Source: Rhodobacter sp. (GTDB lineage: Bacteria; Pseudomonadota; Alphaproteobacteria; Rhodobacterales; Rhodobacteraceae). Taken from it: DNA of 64,000 bases. Location of the stretch: NCBI GenBank assembly GCA_030065095.1, contig JASJDP010000006.1, positions 80,777-144,776 on the forward strand. The letters run 5' to 3'. This document shows positions 42,594 to 51,360 of the stretch, in pieces. The stretch's first letter is position 1; the number at the start of each line of letters is the position of its first letter. Made by a program: the position numbers and the translations under genes. The notes beneath the pieces were generated by a model, which saw only the letters and a program-made list of their open reading frames with translations, did no database searches and was not told the origin of the DNA.

Positions 42594-43325
42594 ATGAGCG
42601 ACATGACAGAGCCCCAAACCGGTGGCCTAGCCCGACGCCTGCCCCTGATCGCGATCGCTGTGGTCGCGGTGATCGGAGCCTTTACCCTGCGCGATTACCT
42701 CAGCTTCGAGACGCTGCGCGACAACCGCGAGGCGCTTCTGGCCTTTCGCGATGCGAACTACCTGCTGACGGTTCTTGCCTTCATGGCCATCTATGTCGTG
42801 ATCGTCGCCTTCTCTCTTCCCGGCGCCACCGTCGCGACGCTGACCGGCGGATTTCTGTTCGCAACCTTTCCCGGCGCGCTATTCAACATCACCGCTGCCA
42901 CGATCGGCGCCACGGCGATCTTTACCGCCGCGCGCTGGGGCTTCGGCGAGCGTTTGGGGGCCAAGCTGGAAGGCTCGGAAGGTGTAGTCAAGAAGATCAA
43001 GGACGGGATCGACGAAAACCAGTGGTCGATGCTGTTTCTGATCCGCCTGGTGCCTGCGGTGCCGTTCTTCGTCGCCAATCTGGTGCCCAGCTTCATGCAG
43101 GTGCCGACCCACCGTTTCGTCATATCGACCTTCCTGGGCATCATCCCCGGCGGCGTGGTCTATACTTCGGTGGGCGCAGGCCTGGGCGAGGTCTTCGCCC
43201 GCGGCGAAACGCCGAACCTTGGCATCATCTTCGAACCGCAGATCCTGCTGCCGATTCTCGGGCTCTGTGTGCTGGCCGCCCTGCCCATCGTGATCAAGGC
43301 CGTTCGCGGCAAGACGGGGCTTTGA
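42594..43325 (+). CDS. TVP38/TMEM64 (VTT-domain) membrane protein
   Basis: A 243-residue membrane protein with about five helices. The VTT/SNARE-associated core is visible as SLPGATVATLTGGFLFATFPG and the re-entrant LIRLVPAVPFFVANLVPSFM, with the following IIPGGVVYTSVGAGLGE. Related proteins are lipid scramblases or DedA-like transporters; none of the bacterial TVP38 proteins has a firm role here. It is four bases upstream of a disulfide oxidoreductase, a pairing that recurs in bacteria and suggests a shared task. Confidence 0.85.
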   Translation: MSDMTEPQTGGLARRLPLIAIAVVAVIGAFTLRDYLSFETLRDNREALLAFRDANYLLTVLAFMAIYVVIVAFSLPGATVATLTGGFLFATFPGALFNITAATIGATAIFTAARWGFGERLGAKLEGSEGVVKKIKDGIDENQWSMLFLIRLVPAVPFFVANLVPSFMQVPTHRFVISTFLGIIPGGVVYTSVGAGLGEVFARGETPNLGIIFEPQILLPILGLCVLAALPIVIKAVRGKTGL

Positions 43326-43329
43326 CCCC

Positions 43330-44745
43330 ATGGAACGGATCAAGACGGATGTCTGCATTATCGGAGCAGGCTCCGGCGGGCTGAGTGTCGCCGCGGGCGC
43401 GGTGCAGATGGGCGCAAAGGTGGTCCTGCTGGAAGGCCACAAGATGGGCGGCGACTGCCTGAACTTCGGCTGTGTGCCATCGAAGGCATTGATCGCCGCC
43501 GGCAAGCAGGCCCACGCGATGAAGACAGGCGAGACATACGGCGTGACGCCGGTGATGCCCGAGGTGTCCTATTCCGCCGCCAAGGATCATGTGCACAGGG
43601 TGATCGCCACGATCGAGCCGCATGACAGCCAGGAGCGGTTCGAGGGCCTCGGCGTACAGGTGATCCGCGCGTTCGGCCGCTTCATCTCGAAGACCGAGGT
43701 ACAGGCGGGCGACACGGTGATCGAGGCGCGCCGTTTCGTGATCGCCACCGGATCGTCGCCCTTCGTGCCGCCGATCCCCGGGATCGACGAGGTGCCGTTC
43801 TACACCAACGAGACCATCTTCGATCTGCGCGAGAAGCCCGAGCATCTGATCATCATCGGCGGCGGCCCCATCGGGATGGAAATGGCGCAGGCGCATATCC
43901 GGCTGGGATCCAGGGTGACGGTGATCGAGGGCCTGAACGCGATGGGCAAGGACGACCCCGAACTGGCCGCCATCGTGCTTGACAAGCTGCGGGCCGAAGG
44001 CGTCGAGATCGTCGAGGGCCACAACGCGGCAAAGGTCGGCGGGACCGACGGAGATATAACGGTCGAAACCGCCGACGGGTCGGTCTTCAAGGGCTCTCAC
44101 CTGCTGATGGCAGTCGGGCGCAAGGTGAATATCGACAGGCTGAACCTGGACGCGGCGGGCATCGAACACGACCGCGCGGTCAAGGTGGACGCTGGCCTGC
44201 GGACGACGAACCGACGGGTCTACGCCATCGGCGACGCCGCCGGCGGGCTGCAGTTCACCCATGTCGCGGGTTATCATGCCGGCGTCATCATCCGCTCGAT
44301 GCTGTTCGGGCTGCCGTCGAAGCAGCGCACCGACCACATCCCCTGGGCGACCTACACCGATCCCGAACTGGCCCAGGTCGGCCTGACCGAGGCCGAGGCG
44401 CGCAAAGCCCACGGCGACAGGCTGGAGGTCGTGCGCTTCGAATTCTCAGGCAACGACCGCGCGATTGCCGAAGGAAAGACCACCGGTCTGGTCAAGGTCA
44501 TGGTCGTCAAGGGCCGCCCCGTGGGCGCCTCGATGGTCGGCGCGCAGGCGGGTGAGTTGATCCAGGTCTGGGCGCTTGCCATCGCCAACCGCCTGAAGAT
44601 GGGCCAGATCGCCGCCATGGTTGCCCCGTATCCGACCCTGGGAGAGGTTAACAAGCGCGCCGCAGGGGCCTATTTTACCCCCAGGCTGTTCGAAAACCCG
44701 ACAGTCAAACGCGTCGTGGGCTTCGTGCAACGCTGGATCCCGTGA
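43330..44745 (+). CDS. FAD-dependent pyridine nucleotide-disulfide oxidoreductase (mercuric reductase-like)
   Basis: A 471-residue class I flavoprotein disulfide reductase. FAD motif VCIIGAGSGGLSVAAGA is at the N-terminus, the redox-active pair is C43/C48 in GGDCLNFGCVPSK, the NAD motif IIIGGGPIGMEMAQAH is near 175 and a dimerisation domain closes it. It lacks the N-terminal heavy-metal domain and the C-terminal Cys pair of true MerA, so mercury reduction is unlikely. It is translated four bases after the VTT membrane protein. The substrate is unknown; a quinone, thiol or electron-transfer role at the membrane is possible. Confidence 0.86.
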   Translation: MERIKTDVCIIGAGSGGLSVAAGAVQMGAKVVLLEGHKMGGDCLNFGCVPSKALIAAGKQAHAMKTGETYGVTPVMPEVSYSAAKDHVHRVIATIEPHDSQERFEGLGVQVIRAFGRFISKTEVQAGDTVIEARRFVIATGSSPFVPPIPGIDEVPFYTNETIFDLREKPEHLIIIGGGPIGMEMAQAHIRLGSRVTVIEGLNAMGKDDPELAAIVLDKLRAEGVEIVEGHNAAKVGGTDGDITVETADGSVFKGSHLLMAVGRKVNIDRLNLDAAGIEHDRAVKVDAGLRTTNRRVYAIGDAAGGLQFTHVAGYHAGVIIRSMLFGLPSKQRTDHIPWATYTDPELAQVGLTEAEARKAHGDRLEVVRFEFSGNDRAIAEGKTTGLVKVMVVKGRPVGASMVGAQAGELIQVWALAIANRLKMGQIAAMVAPYPTLGEVNKRAAGAYFTPRLFENPTVKRVVGFVQRWIP

Positions 44746-44765
44746 CATCCGAACGGTAAGGCTAG

Positions 44766-46169
44766 ATGTTCCTCAATTCGCTCTCCGGCCGGTTCCTGAT
44801 CCTGACGACGGTATTCGTCATGCTTGCCGAAGTGCTCATCTTCGTGCCGTCGGTGGCGCGCTATCGCGAGGACTATCTGCTGCTACGCCTGGAAAAGGCA
44901 CAGATCGCATCGCTGGCCCTGCTGGCCAATGACATGATCGAGATGGACCTGGAGAAGGAACTGCTTGAAAACGCGGATGTCTTCAACGTGGTTCTCCGGC
45001 GCGATCAGGTGCGCCAACTGGTGCTGTCATCTGACATTCCGTCGCCGATCACCGCCACATACGATCTGCGCGAGCCCGGTGCGTTCGAGCTGATCGGCGA
45101 TGCGATGATGCGGCTGCTGCGGCCGCAGAACGAGGTGATTCGGGTGATCGGCAGCCCGCTGCGCGAGGCGGGTCTGCTGATCGAGGTGACGATGGAAACC
45201 GCGCCGTTGCGCGCCGCGATGATCGACTACGGCCTGCGCATCCTGCTCTTGTCCGCCGTGATCTCGGTCATAACCGCGATGCTGCTGTTTCTGGCCGTCC
45301 GCCGGTTCCTGGTCAAACCGATCGAGGGCGTGGTCGGCGCCGTCAAGACCTATGCCGCAGCGCCCGAGGACGCGCGCCGGATCATCAAACCCTCGGCCGG
45401 CGTCACCGAGCTGCGCGAGGCAGAGGAGGCCCTGGCCACCATGCAGACCCAGCTGACCGGCGCGCTGCGGCAAAAGGAACGGCTGGCGCAACTGGGTGGC
45501 GCGGTCGCCAAGATCAGCCACGATCTGCGCAACATCCTGACCGTGGCGCAGCTTTTTTCGGACCGGCTGGAGCGCAGCGAGGACCCCGCGGTACGCCGCT
45601 CCGCCCCGAAACTCGTGGGCTCGATTTCCCGCGCCGTGAACCTCTGTGAATCCACGCTCGCCTTCGGCAAGGCAGAAGAGCCGCCGCCGCAGCTCGACCG
45701 CGTGATGCTCGCCGGCGTTGTCGGCGAAGTGGTCGATGCCGAACGGCTCGCCAGCGGCGAACACGATCTGAGCTTCTCCGAGGACGTGCCCGCCGGCATG
45801 GTCGTGCGCGCCGATCCCGAACAGCTATACCGCGTGCTCGGCAACCTCATTCGCAACGCCCGCCAGGCCATCGTCGCGACCGGCAAACCCGGCGAGATCG
45901 CCGTGATCGCCTCGGAAAGCGACGAGGAATGGGCGATCAGGATCACCGACACGGGTCCAGGTCTTCCGACGAAAGCGCGCGAGCACCTGTTCCAACCGTT
46001 CCAGGGCGGCACGCGGAAGGGCGGCTTCGGGCTGGGCCTGGCGATAGCGGCAGAACTGATCCGTGGCCATGGCGGGCGGTTGGAGCTCCTGTCGACCGGA
46101 CCGGAGGGGACGTGCTTCACCGTGTGCCTGCCGAAAGCGGTCGCCGCGCTGGATGCGGCGGCGGAGTAG
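44766..46169 (+). CDS. membrane sensor histidine kinase
   Basis: A 467-residue kinase with two membrane helices (residues about 10-30 and 158-178) enclosing a periplasmic sensor of about 125 residues. A HAMP-like linker (RRFLVKPIEGVVGAVKTY) leads to an H-box KISHDLRNILT with His at 252. The ATPase domain shows NLIRNARQAI and GGFGLGLAIAAELIRGHGG. No response regulator is adjacent. It starts 20 bases after the oxidoreductase and is probably in the same transcript. Signal unknown. Confidence 0.86.
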   Translation: MFLNSLSGRFLILTTVFVMLAEVLIFVPSVARYREDYLLLRLEKAQIASLALLANDMIEMDLEKELLENADVFNVVLRRDQVRQLVLSSDIPSPITATYDLREPGAFELIGDAMMRLLRPQNEVIRVIGSPLREAGLLIEVTMETAPLRAAMIDYGLRILLLSAVISVITAMLLFLAVRRFLVKPIEGVVGAVKTYAAAPEDARRIIKPSAGVTELREAEEALATMQTQLTGALRQKERLAQLGGAVAKISHDLRNILTVAQLFSDRLERSEDPAVRRSAPKLVGSISRAVNLCESTLAFGKAEEPPPQLDRVMLAGVVGEVVDAERLASGEHDLSFSEDVPAGMVVRADPEQLYRVLGNLIRNARQAIVATGKPGEIAVIASESDEEWAIRITDTGPGLPTKAREHLFQPFQGGTRKGGFGLGLAIAAELIRGHGGRLELLSTGPEGTCFTVCLPKAVAALDAAAE

Positions 46170-46498
46170 GACCTGGCGGCTCAAGACCGTTTGTTCGACC
46201 CGGATCGAGATCGGGCATCCGACGATCGCGCCGGAGACCGGCTCGGCCGGCAACCCAAGAGACAGGTCAGCCGACCACCTGACCGGATCCGATTGCGAAA
46301 CCGGAAATTTGCGATCGCCAGGGGCTGGCCGGCAGCATGCACGGCGCGAGAACGGCCAAAACTCGTGCGCCCCCGCGGGCGGCATCGCCGTAGTCGCGCT
46401 GGCATGCCGTGGATTGACCCGATCGCGGTCGAGCCATGCAATCGCGGATTTGCCGCACGGATCGCTCTCGCCGGGACGGACCGCCGCTCAATCACCCC
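46170..46498. other. intergenic stretch without a supported gene
   Basis: Some 330 bases between the kinase stop and the LysR stop, which converge. Short overlapping frames exist on both strands but none has a recognisable motif or ribosome site. No clear terminator hairpin followed by T residues was found. Confidence 0.45.
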
Positions 46499-47398
46499 TT
46501 ATCGGGCCACCGCGACCCGGGCGACGAGCGATCTGAACCAGACATGCGCAGGGTCTTTTTGCCGGCGAGGATGCCACAGCAGGTCGACAGAGAACTCCGG
46601 CGACGGGAACGGCGGATCGTACGCGTCGATCAGGTCGCTGTGAAGCGCAGCGAGTCGGACCGGGATCAAGGCGATTAGGTCTGACCCCGAGACAAGCGCG
46701 GGCGCAAGCAGGAAGCTGTGCAACGAACACGCGATCCGGCGGACGCGACCCATATCGGCCAAGATCTTGTCCGCAGCACCGAAGAAGCCTCCGCCTTCCG
46801 GCGAGATCAGGACATGGTCTGCGGCGCAGAACGCGTCCAGCGTAAAGGGAGCATCGCCGCGCGGGTGCCCCTTTCGCTGTATGACTTTGAACTCTTCCAC
46901 CAGTCCAGGCCGTCGTCGCGCCTCTGGCAGGTTCATCCCCGTCGCCAAGGCAAGATCGGCCCCGTCCTGCTCCAAATGCGGCCAGACCGCCGGCGGGTCG
47001 AAAGGCAAGAGTGCTACACGCGCTTTCGGGGCCGTATCCGCGAATGCCTTGAGCAGTTCCGTCGACAGGACAGCGTGCACATAGTCGGTCCCGATCAGGC
47101 GAAACGTTCGATCCGTCGTCGCGGGGTCGAATTGCGCGCTCTCACGCACGAGCAGATCGAGATCGGCCAGAAGTGCTCTCAGCGGTTGCCGAACCTCCAG
47201 CGCCCGCGCCGTTGGCACGAGCCTCCGCCCGGACGCCGTCAGCAGCGGGTCGTTGAAAAGCGTGCGCAGCCGCGCCAATTGCGCCGACATCGCCGGCTGG
47301 CTGATGCCAAGCACCTGGGCGGCCGCCGTCACGCTTTCCGCTTCGAGAAGCGCGTCGAGCGCAATCAACAGACCGATTTCGGATTGCTTCAAATCCAC
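46499..47398 (-). CDS. LysR-family transcriptional regulator
   Basis: A 299-residue regulator. The N-terminal HTH reads LLEAESVTAAAQVLGISQPA, and AMSAQLARLRTLFNDPLL follows (residues about 16-50). A periplasmic-binding-like effector domain occupies the rest, resembling the NodD/aromatic-compound LysR subgroup. It is divergent from the reductase-SDR pair with 89 bases between starts and probably activates them. Effector unknown. Confidence 0.87.
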   Translation of the reverse strand: MDLKQSEIGLLIALDALLEAESVTAAAQVLGISQPAMSAQLARLRTLFNDPLLTASGRRLVPTARALEVRQPLRALLADLDLLVRESAQFDPATTDRTFRLIGTDYVHAVLSTELLKAFADTAPKARVALLPFDPPAVWPHLEQDGADLALATGMNLPEARRRPGLVEEFKVIQRKGHPRGDAPFTLDAFCAADHVLISPEGGGFFGAADKILADMGRVRRIACSLHSFLLAPALVSGSDLIALIPVRLAALHSDLIDAYDPPFPSPEFSVDLLWHPRRQKDPAHVWFRSLVARVAVAR

Positions 47399-47487
47399 TG
47401 GGGTTATGCCATGAATAATTGATATCGATTTAAACTATGCTCGGATTCTCATTAGGTTTCCAGCATCAAGCTTTACAGGAGGCAAAG

Positions 47488-48132
47488 ATGAAGATTGGTT
47501 TTGTAGGTGCCGGCGGGATGGCGCAGGCCCTCGCCGGGAAATGGTCCGGCAAGCACGAGGTGATGTTGTCGGGGCGGACGCCAGACAAGACCCGCGCGGC
47601 CGCGCAGTCCGTCGGCGCCAAGGTTGGCACGGCGGCCGAGGCCGTCGCGTTTGCGGACGTTGTCGTCTTGGCCACGCGGTCCGAGGATGTGTTCACCGCG
47701 ATCGGAACTGCTGGCGGGCCGTCCGCCTTCGACGGCAAAGTCGTGATCGATATCAACAACCCCATCACCATCGAGACCTTCCTGACCACGCGGGACGACG
47801 GCCGGTCTCTCACACAAGCGATCGCCGAGGTATTGCCCGGCGCGCATGTCGGCAAAGCATTCAACATGGCGCAGGTCGCCGTTTGGGAGGACCGGGACAT
47901 GACCTATGACGGACGGCAGATGGTGACGCTCTACACATCGGACGGTGGCGCGGACGGTGTCATCGCCCAACTGATCGCCGATGTCGGGGCGGAGCCCTTG
48001 CGGCTTGGCGACAACAGGCACGCCTATCAACTGGAGGCTGCCGCCGCCATGGTCATCAAGTTTCTCTTCGCCGGCGCCGATCCGCACACGATCTTCAACT
48101 TCATCCGCCCAGAAACGAAACCGATCCGCTGA
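47488..48132 (+). CDS. NAD(P)-binding F420-dependent oxidoreductase-like protein
   Basis: A 214-residue protein consisting mainly of a Rossmann domain (KIGFVGAGGMAQALAGKW at the start), as in the NADPH:F420 reductase and ProC/pyrroline-carboxylate superfamily. VVIDINNPIT and VGKAFNMAQVA are typical of the small group named for F420 reductase. F420 itself is not expected in this organism, so NADP-linked reduction of another substrate or a scaffold role is more likely. The ATG at 47488 has a strong AGGAGG site; a start upstream lacks family similarity. Confidence 0.8.
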   Translation: MKIGFVGAGGMAQALAGKWSGKHEVMLSGRTPDKTRAAAQSVGAKVGTAAEAVAFADVVVLATRSEDVFTAIGTAGGPSAFDGKVVIDINNPITIETFLTTRDDGRSLTQAIAEVLPGAHVGKAFNMAQVAVWEDRDMTYDGRQMVTLYTSDGGADGVIAQLIADVGAEPLRLGDNRHAYQLEAAAAMVIKFLFAGADPHTIFNFIRPETKPIR

Positions 48133-48144
48133 GGGACGTACCGA

Positions 48145-48876
48145 ATGAGATTTCAAGGACAGACCGTCGCGGTGGTCGGCGGCGGCTCGGGTATCGGCAA
48201 GGCGATCGCGCGCCAGGTGATTGCGGCCGGCGGCGAGGTCGTCATCTCGAGCCGAGACGGCGCCAAACTTGATACCGCCATCGCAAAGTTCGCGACCGGC
48301 CGGGCATTGCCCGTCGACATGACAGACGCGGCCTCGGTCGCGGCCTGGGCCGAGGCCTTGCCGGAGATCGACCACCTGGTGATCTCGGCTTCAAGCGCGG
48401 CCCATGGCCCCTTCGCGGAATTGCCCGAAACCGACTTGCGCAGGATGTTCGACGCCAAGTTCTTCGGCCCCTACTCCATGGCAAAGGCGGCGTTGAAAAA
48501 GCTCCGGCCGGGCGGGTCAATCACCTTCTTCTCCGGCGTGCTCTCCCGCCGCCCGGGAATGAACTGCTCCGGCTTGGGCGCGGTGAACGGCGCGGTCGAA
48601 GCCCTGACCCGTGGGCTCGCCCTTGAACTCGGTCCGGACGTGCGGGTCAACTGCCTCTCGCCCGGCATGGTTCGGTCCGATGCCTACGCCGGTATGAACC
48701 CCAAGGCCCGCGAGACGATGTACGACGCCACCGGCGCGTCGCTCCCGGTCGGCAGGGTCGGAACGGTCGAGGAGGCGGCCGAGGCTGCGATCTTTCTGAT
48801 GTCCAACACTTACACGTCTGGCGTCGTTCTTGATGTCGATGGAGGTCACATGATCCGCCAGTACGCTCAAAGATAG
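48145..48876 (+). CDS. short-chain dehydrogenase/reductase
   Basis: A 243-residue classical SDR. The cofactor motif VVGGGSGIGKAIARQV begins near residue 9. The usual YxxxK catalytic site is altered: after the Ser region (FFSGVLSRRPGMNCSGLGAVNGAVEAL) the expected Tyr is Cys or absent and the Lys is Asn. The C-terminal region NTYTSGVVLDVDGGHMI is typical. Loss of Tyr and Lys suggests an atypical or inactive reductase. It is 12 bases after the F420-reductase-like gene, so the two form an operon under the divergent LysR. Confidence 0.83.
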   Translation: MRFQGQTVAVVGGGSGIGKAIARQVIAAGGEVVISSRDGAKLDTAIAKFATGRALPVDMTDAASVAAWAEALPEIDHLVISASSAAHGPFAELPETDLRRMFDAKFFGPYSMAKAALKKLRPGGSITFFSGVLSRRPGMNCSGLGAVNGAVEALTRGLALELGPDVRVNCLSPGMVRSDAYAGMNPKARETMYDATGASLPVGRVGTVEEAAEAAIFLMSNTYTSGVVLDVDGGHMIRQYAQR

Positions 48877-49004
48877 CGGCCGAGTATGGAAGCGGACATC
48901 AGCGTTCAACATCGCGACTGGGCCTCTCTCCTCTCGGGTCACGAGAGCAGGACCAACGACCTGCGATCGGGGCGAAGGGCGCAGTTGCCCTGAATTCAGT
49001 CCGA

Positions 49005-49832
49005 TCAAGTCGAGTAATCGTCGATCAGGGGATTGGGCTTGGCGAAGCGTTCGAGATCCGATTGGCTTAAGATGACGAACTGAGAGCCCTCGACACGGAC
49101 GCCGTATGGCTGAAGGCCCTTGAACGCCCGGCTGAGATTCTCCGGTGTCATGCCGAGAAAGGAGGCCAGGCGCCTCTTTTCGAACTGCAGCTCGAACGTC
49201 GTGGCTCCGCCAGCGCGTCGCTGTTGCCTGAGAATGTAGTTCGCCAGCCGTTCAAGCGACGTTCTGAGCTTGAGGTCCTTGGTATTCTTGACGACCGAGC
49301 GGTAGCACTGCGCCAACTCCGTCACGACGGCGCGGGCAAAGCCGGGGTCGATGTCGAACACCGATCGCACATCCTTGCTTGGCACAAGAACAATGCGGCT
49401 CTTCTCCAATGTCCGGGCCGACATCAGGTAGGGGGCATCCTTGACCGTCGCCGCCAGAATGAAGGTCGATACCGGCCGGACTGTCGCCATCGAGGTTTCC
49501 CGACCGTTCCACGAAGAAAACAGATCTACCGAACCGGACAGGACAACGTGCAGGAAATCGCATGTATCTCCTTCGGCGATCAATTCGATCTGCGGCGGGA
49601 AATTCTGCACGTAGGCGCCGCGCATCAGCACGTCGAAATGCTGATCTGCGATCTCGGTAAAAAGATCCAAGCTTCGGATGTTCTGGAAATCCGACTCAGG
49701 GGGGCGCAGCCGCAAGGGAAACTCCGTTTTCCGCAATAGTCGGGTGCTCGCTTGATTTTTGTCAAGCCGCCAGTTGATTCGGCGCTCCGCCTGGTTTGAT
49801 CCGGCACGCGAGACCGCATGAGATTTTTCCAT
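49005..49832 (-). CDS. narR: CRP/FNR-family regulator, NarR-like
   Basis: A 275-residue CRP/FNR protein with a cNMP-like beta-roll (residues about 55-170) and an HTH RLASFLGMTPENLSRAFKGL near 224. The N-terminal cysteine cluster that binds the FNR iron-sulfur centre is missing, so it is not an O2-sensing Fnr. Position next to narK and a divergent FNR-type box fit NarR, the nitrate/nitrite-responsive activator of narKGHJI in Paracoccus. A DNR/Nnr nitric oxide regulator is the main alternative. Confidence 0.78.
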   Translation of the reverse strand: MEKSHAVSRAGSNQAERRINWRLDKNQASTRLLRKTEFPLRLRPPESDFQNIRSLDLFTEIADQHFDVLMRGAYVQNFPPQIELIAEGDTCDFLHVVLSGSVDLFSSWNGRETSMATVRPVSTFILAATVKDAPYLMSARTLEKSRIVLVPSKDVRSVFDIDPGFARAVVTELAQCYRSVVKNTKDLKLRTSLERLANYILRQQRRAGGATTFELQFEKRRLASFLGMTPENLSRAFKGLQPYGVRVEGSQFVILSQSDLERFAKPNPLIDDYST

Positions 49833-49866
49833 AACTCATTTATTTTGCTCATAAAACTGCCAGAAT

Positions 49867-49880
49867 GTGATCTAGATCAA
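49867..49880. promoter_or_regulatory. FNR/NarR-type box upstream of narK
   Basis: GTGAT-CTAG-ATCAA differs by one base from the FNR-family consensus TTGAT-N4-ATCAA. It is centred 87 bases before the narK ATG and 41 bases from the narR-like start. It is probably the site through which the nar operon is switched on under low oxygen or nitrate. Confidence 0.65.
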
Positions 49881-49960
49881 GCTCGCTGGGCGCCAAACGC
49901 GCGAGTGCTTGTTGCAGACCCGTAAGGGCCTCTCGGACACACCAAACCGGAGGGACGGTA

Positions 49961-51301
49961 ATGCACACATTGGATGGCGTCACACGCCCGGACCAATACC
50001 GGGCATTGGGGCTAAGCACGCTTGCGTTTACGGTCTGCTTTGCAGTCTGGACGATTTTCTCGATTATCGGCGTCAAGATCAAACAGGAACTCGGGCTCAG
50101 CGAAACGCAGTTCGGCCTGCTCGTCGCGACGCCGGTTCTGACCGGCTCGATCAGCCGGATCTTCCTGGGCGTCTGGACCGACCAGTACGGCGGCCGGATC
50201 ATGCTGCCCTTGCAGATGCTGATCACGGCCGTTTCGGTCTGGCTCTTAGCCAGCGTTCAGAGCTATCCGGTGTTCCTGGCCATCGCGTTGGGCCTGGGCC
50301 TGGCCGGTGGCTCGTTCATCATCGGCGTGGCATACGTCTCGCGCTGGTTCGCGGCCGAGCATCAGGGTACGGCGCTGGGCATCTTCGGTGCCGGCAACGT
50401 CGGTGCCGCCGTCACGAACTTCGCGGCCCCGTTTCTGGTGATCGCCGTGGGCTGGGAAGACACCGCGCGCATCTATGCGGTGGTGCTCGTACTGATGGCC
50501 GTCGCCTTCTACATCTTCGCAAAGCCGGACCCGGTGATACAAGAGCAAAGGCGCACGGGCGAGAAACCGGTTTCAGCCGCGATGCAGCTTGAGCCGCTAA
50601 AGAACATCCAGGTCTGGCGCTTTGCCACCTACTATTTCTTCGTCTTCGGCGCGTTTGTTGCCTTCGCGTCGTTCCTGCCGCGCTACTACGTCGGCGCCTA
50701 CGGTGTGACCCTGGCCGCGGCGGGGGTCTACGCGGGCCTCTATAGCCTGCCCGGCTCGATCTTCCGGGCGCTCGGCGGCTGGATGTCGGACGTCTGGGGC
50801 GCGCGGTTCGTGATGTACCTTACGTTCATCGTCAGCCTCATCGTGCTCTTCATCATGAGCTATCCGCAAACGACCTATATCGTTGAGGGCATCCCGAAGG
50901 CCGACGGTACCCCGAACCTTATCGAGTTCAGCTTTGGCATTCCGCTTTACTTCTTCGTCTTCCTCAGCGTGATCCTGGGCTTCGTAATGAGCCTCGGCAA
51001 GGCGGCGGTCTTCAAGCACATCCCCGTCTACTACCCGCACCATGTGGGCGCGGTCGGCGGGCTTGTCGGCATGATCGGCGGGCTCGGCGGGTTCGTGTTG
51101 CCGATCGCCTTCGGCATCCTCCTGGACATCTTTCAGGTCTGGTCGATGGTCTTCATGCTGATGTTCGTGATCGTCGCGATCAGCACGATCTGGATGCACC
51201 TGGCAATCCGCCGGATGGAACGCGCCCGGATCCCGGAACTCAGGGACGAAAAGTACCTCTCAGACGTTCCGCACGAACCGGTCGGAAAACCCGCAGAATA
51301 A
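49961..51301 (+). CDS. narK: nitrate/nitrite transporter NarK1-type
   Basis: A 446-residue MFS carrier with twelve helices and the nitrate-porter signature GLGLAGGSFIIGVAYVSRWF, rich in small residues, plus a second signature in the C-half (VGAVGGLVGMIGGLGGFVLP). The conserved arginine in RIFLGVWTDQYGGR fits the family. NarK1-type proteins are thought to import nitrate with protons. It is the first gene after the FNR-type box, and the second NarK follows after 59 bases. In Paracoccus the two are fused as one protein; here they are separate. Confidence 0.9.
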   Translation: MHTLDGVTRPDQYRALGLSTLAFTVCFAVWTIFSIIGVKIKQELGLSETQFGLLVATPVLTGSISRIFLGVWTDQYGGRIMLPLQMLITAVSVWLLASVQSYPVFLAIALGLGLAGGSFIIGVAYVSRWFAAEHQGTALGIFGAGNVGAAVTNFAAPFLVIAVGWEDTARIYAVVLVLMAVAFYIFAKPDPVIQEQRRTGEKPVSAAMQLEPLKNIQVWRFATYYFFVFGAFVAFASFLPRYYVGAYGVTLAAAGVYAGLYSLPGSIFRALGGWMSDVWGARFVMYLTFIVSLIVLFIMSYPQTTYIVEGIPKADGTPNLIEFSFGIPLYFFVFLSVILGFVMSLGKAAVFKHIPVYYPHHVGAVGGLVGMIGGLGGFVLPIAFGILLDIFQVWSMVFMLMFVIVAISTIWMHLAIRRMERARIPELRDEKYLSDVPHEPVGKPAE

Positions 51302-51360
51302 CCATTGCGCGGCGGGCCGATCGCTGGTCCGCCGCCATAGAAAACCAAAGGAGAGAGACT

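Noticed and set aside
43330-44745. True mercuric reductase (merA)
   Set aside because: No N-terminal heavy-metal domain, no C-terminal vicinal Cys pair and no mer genes nearby.
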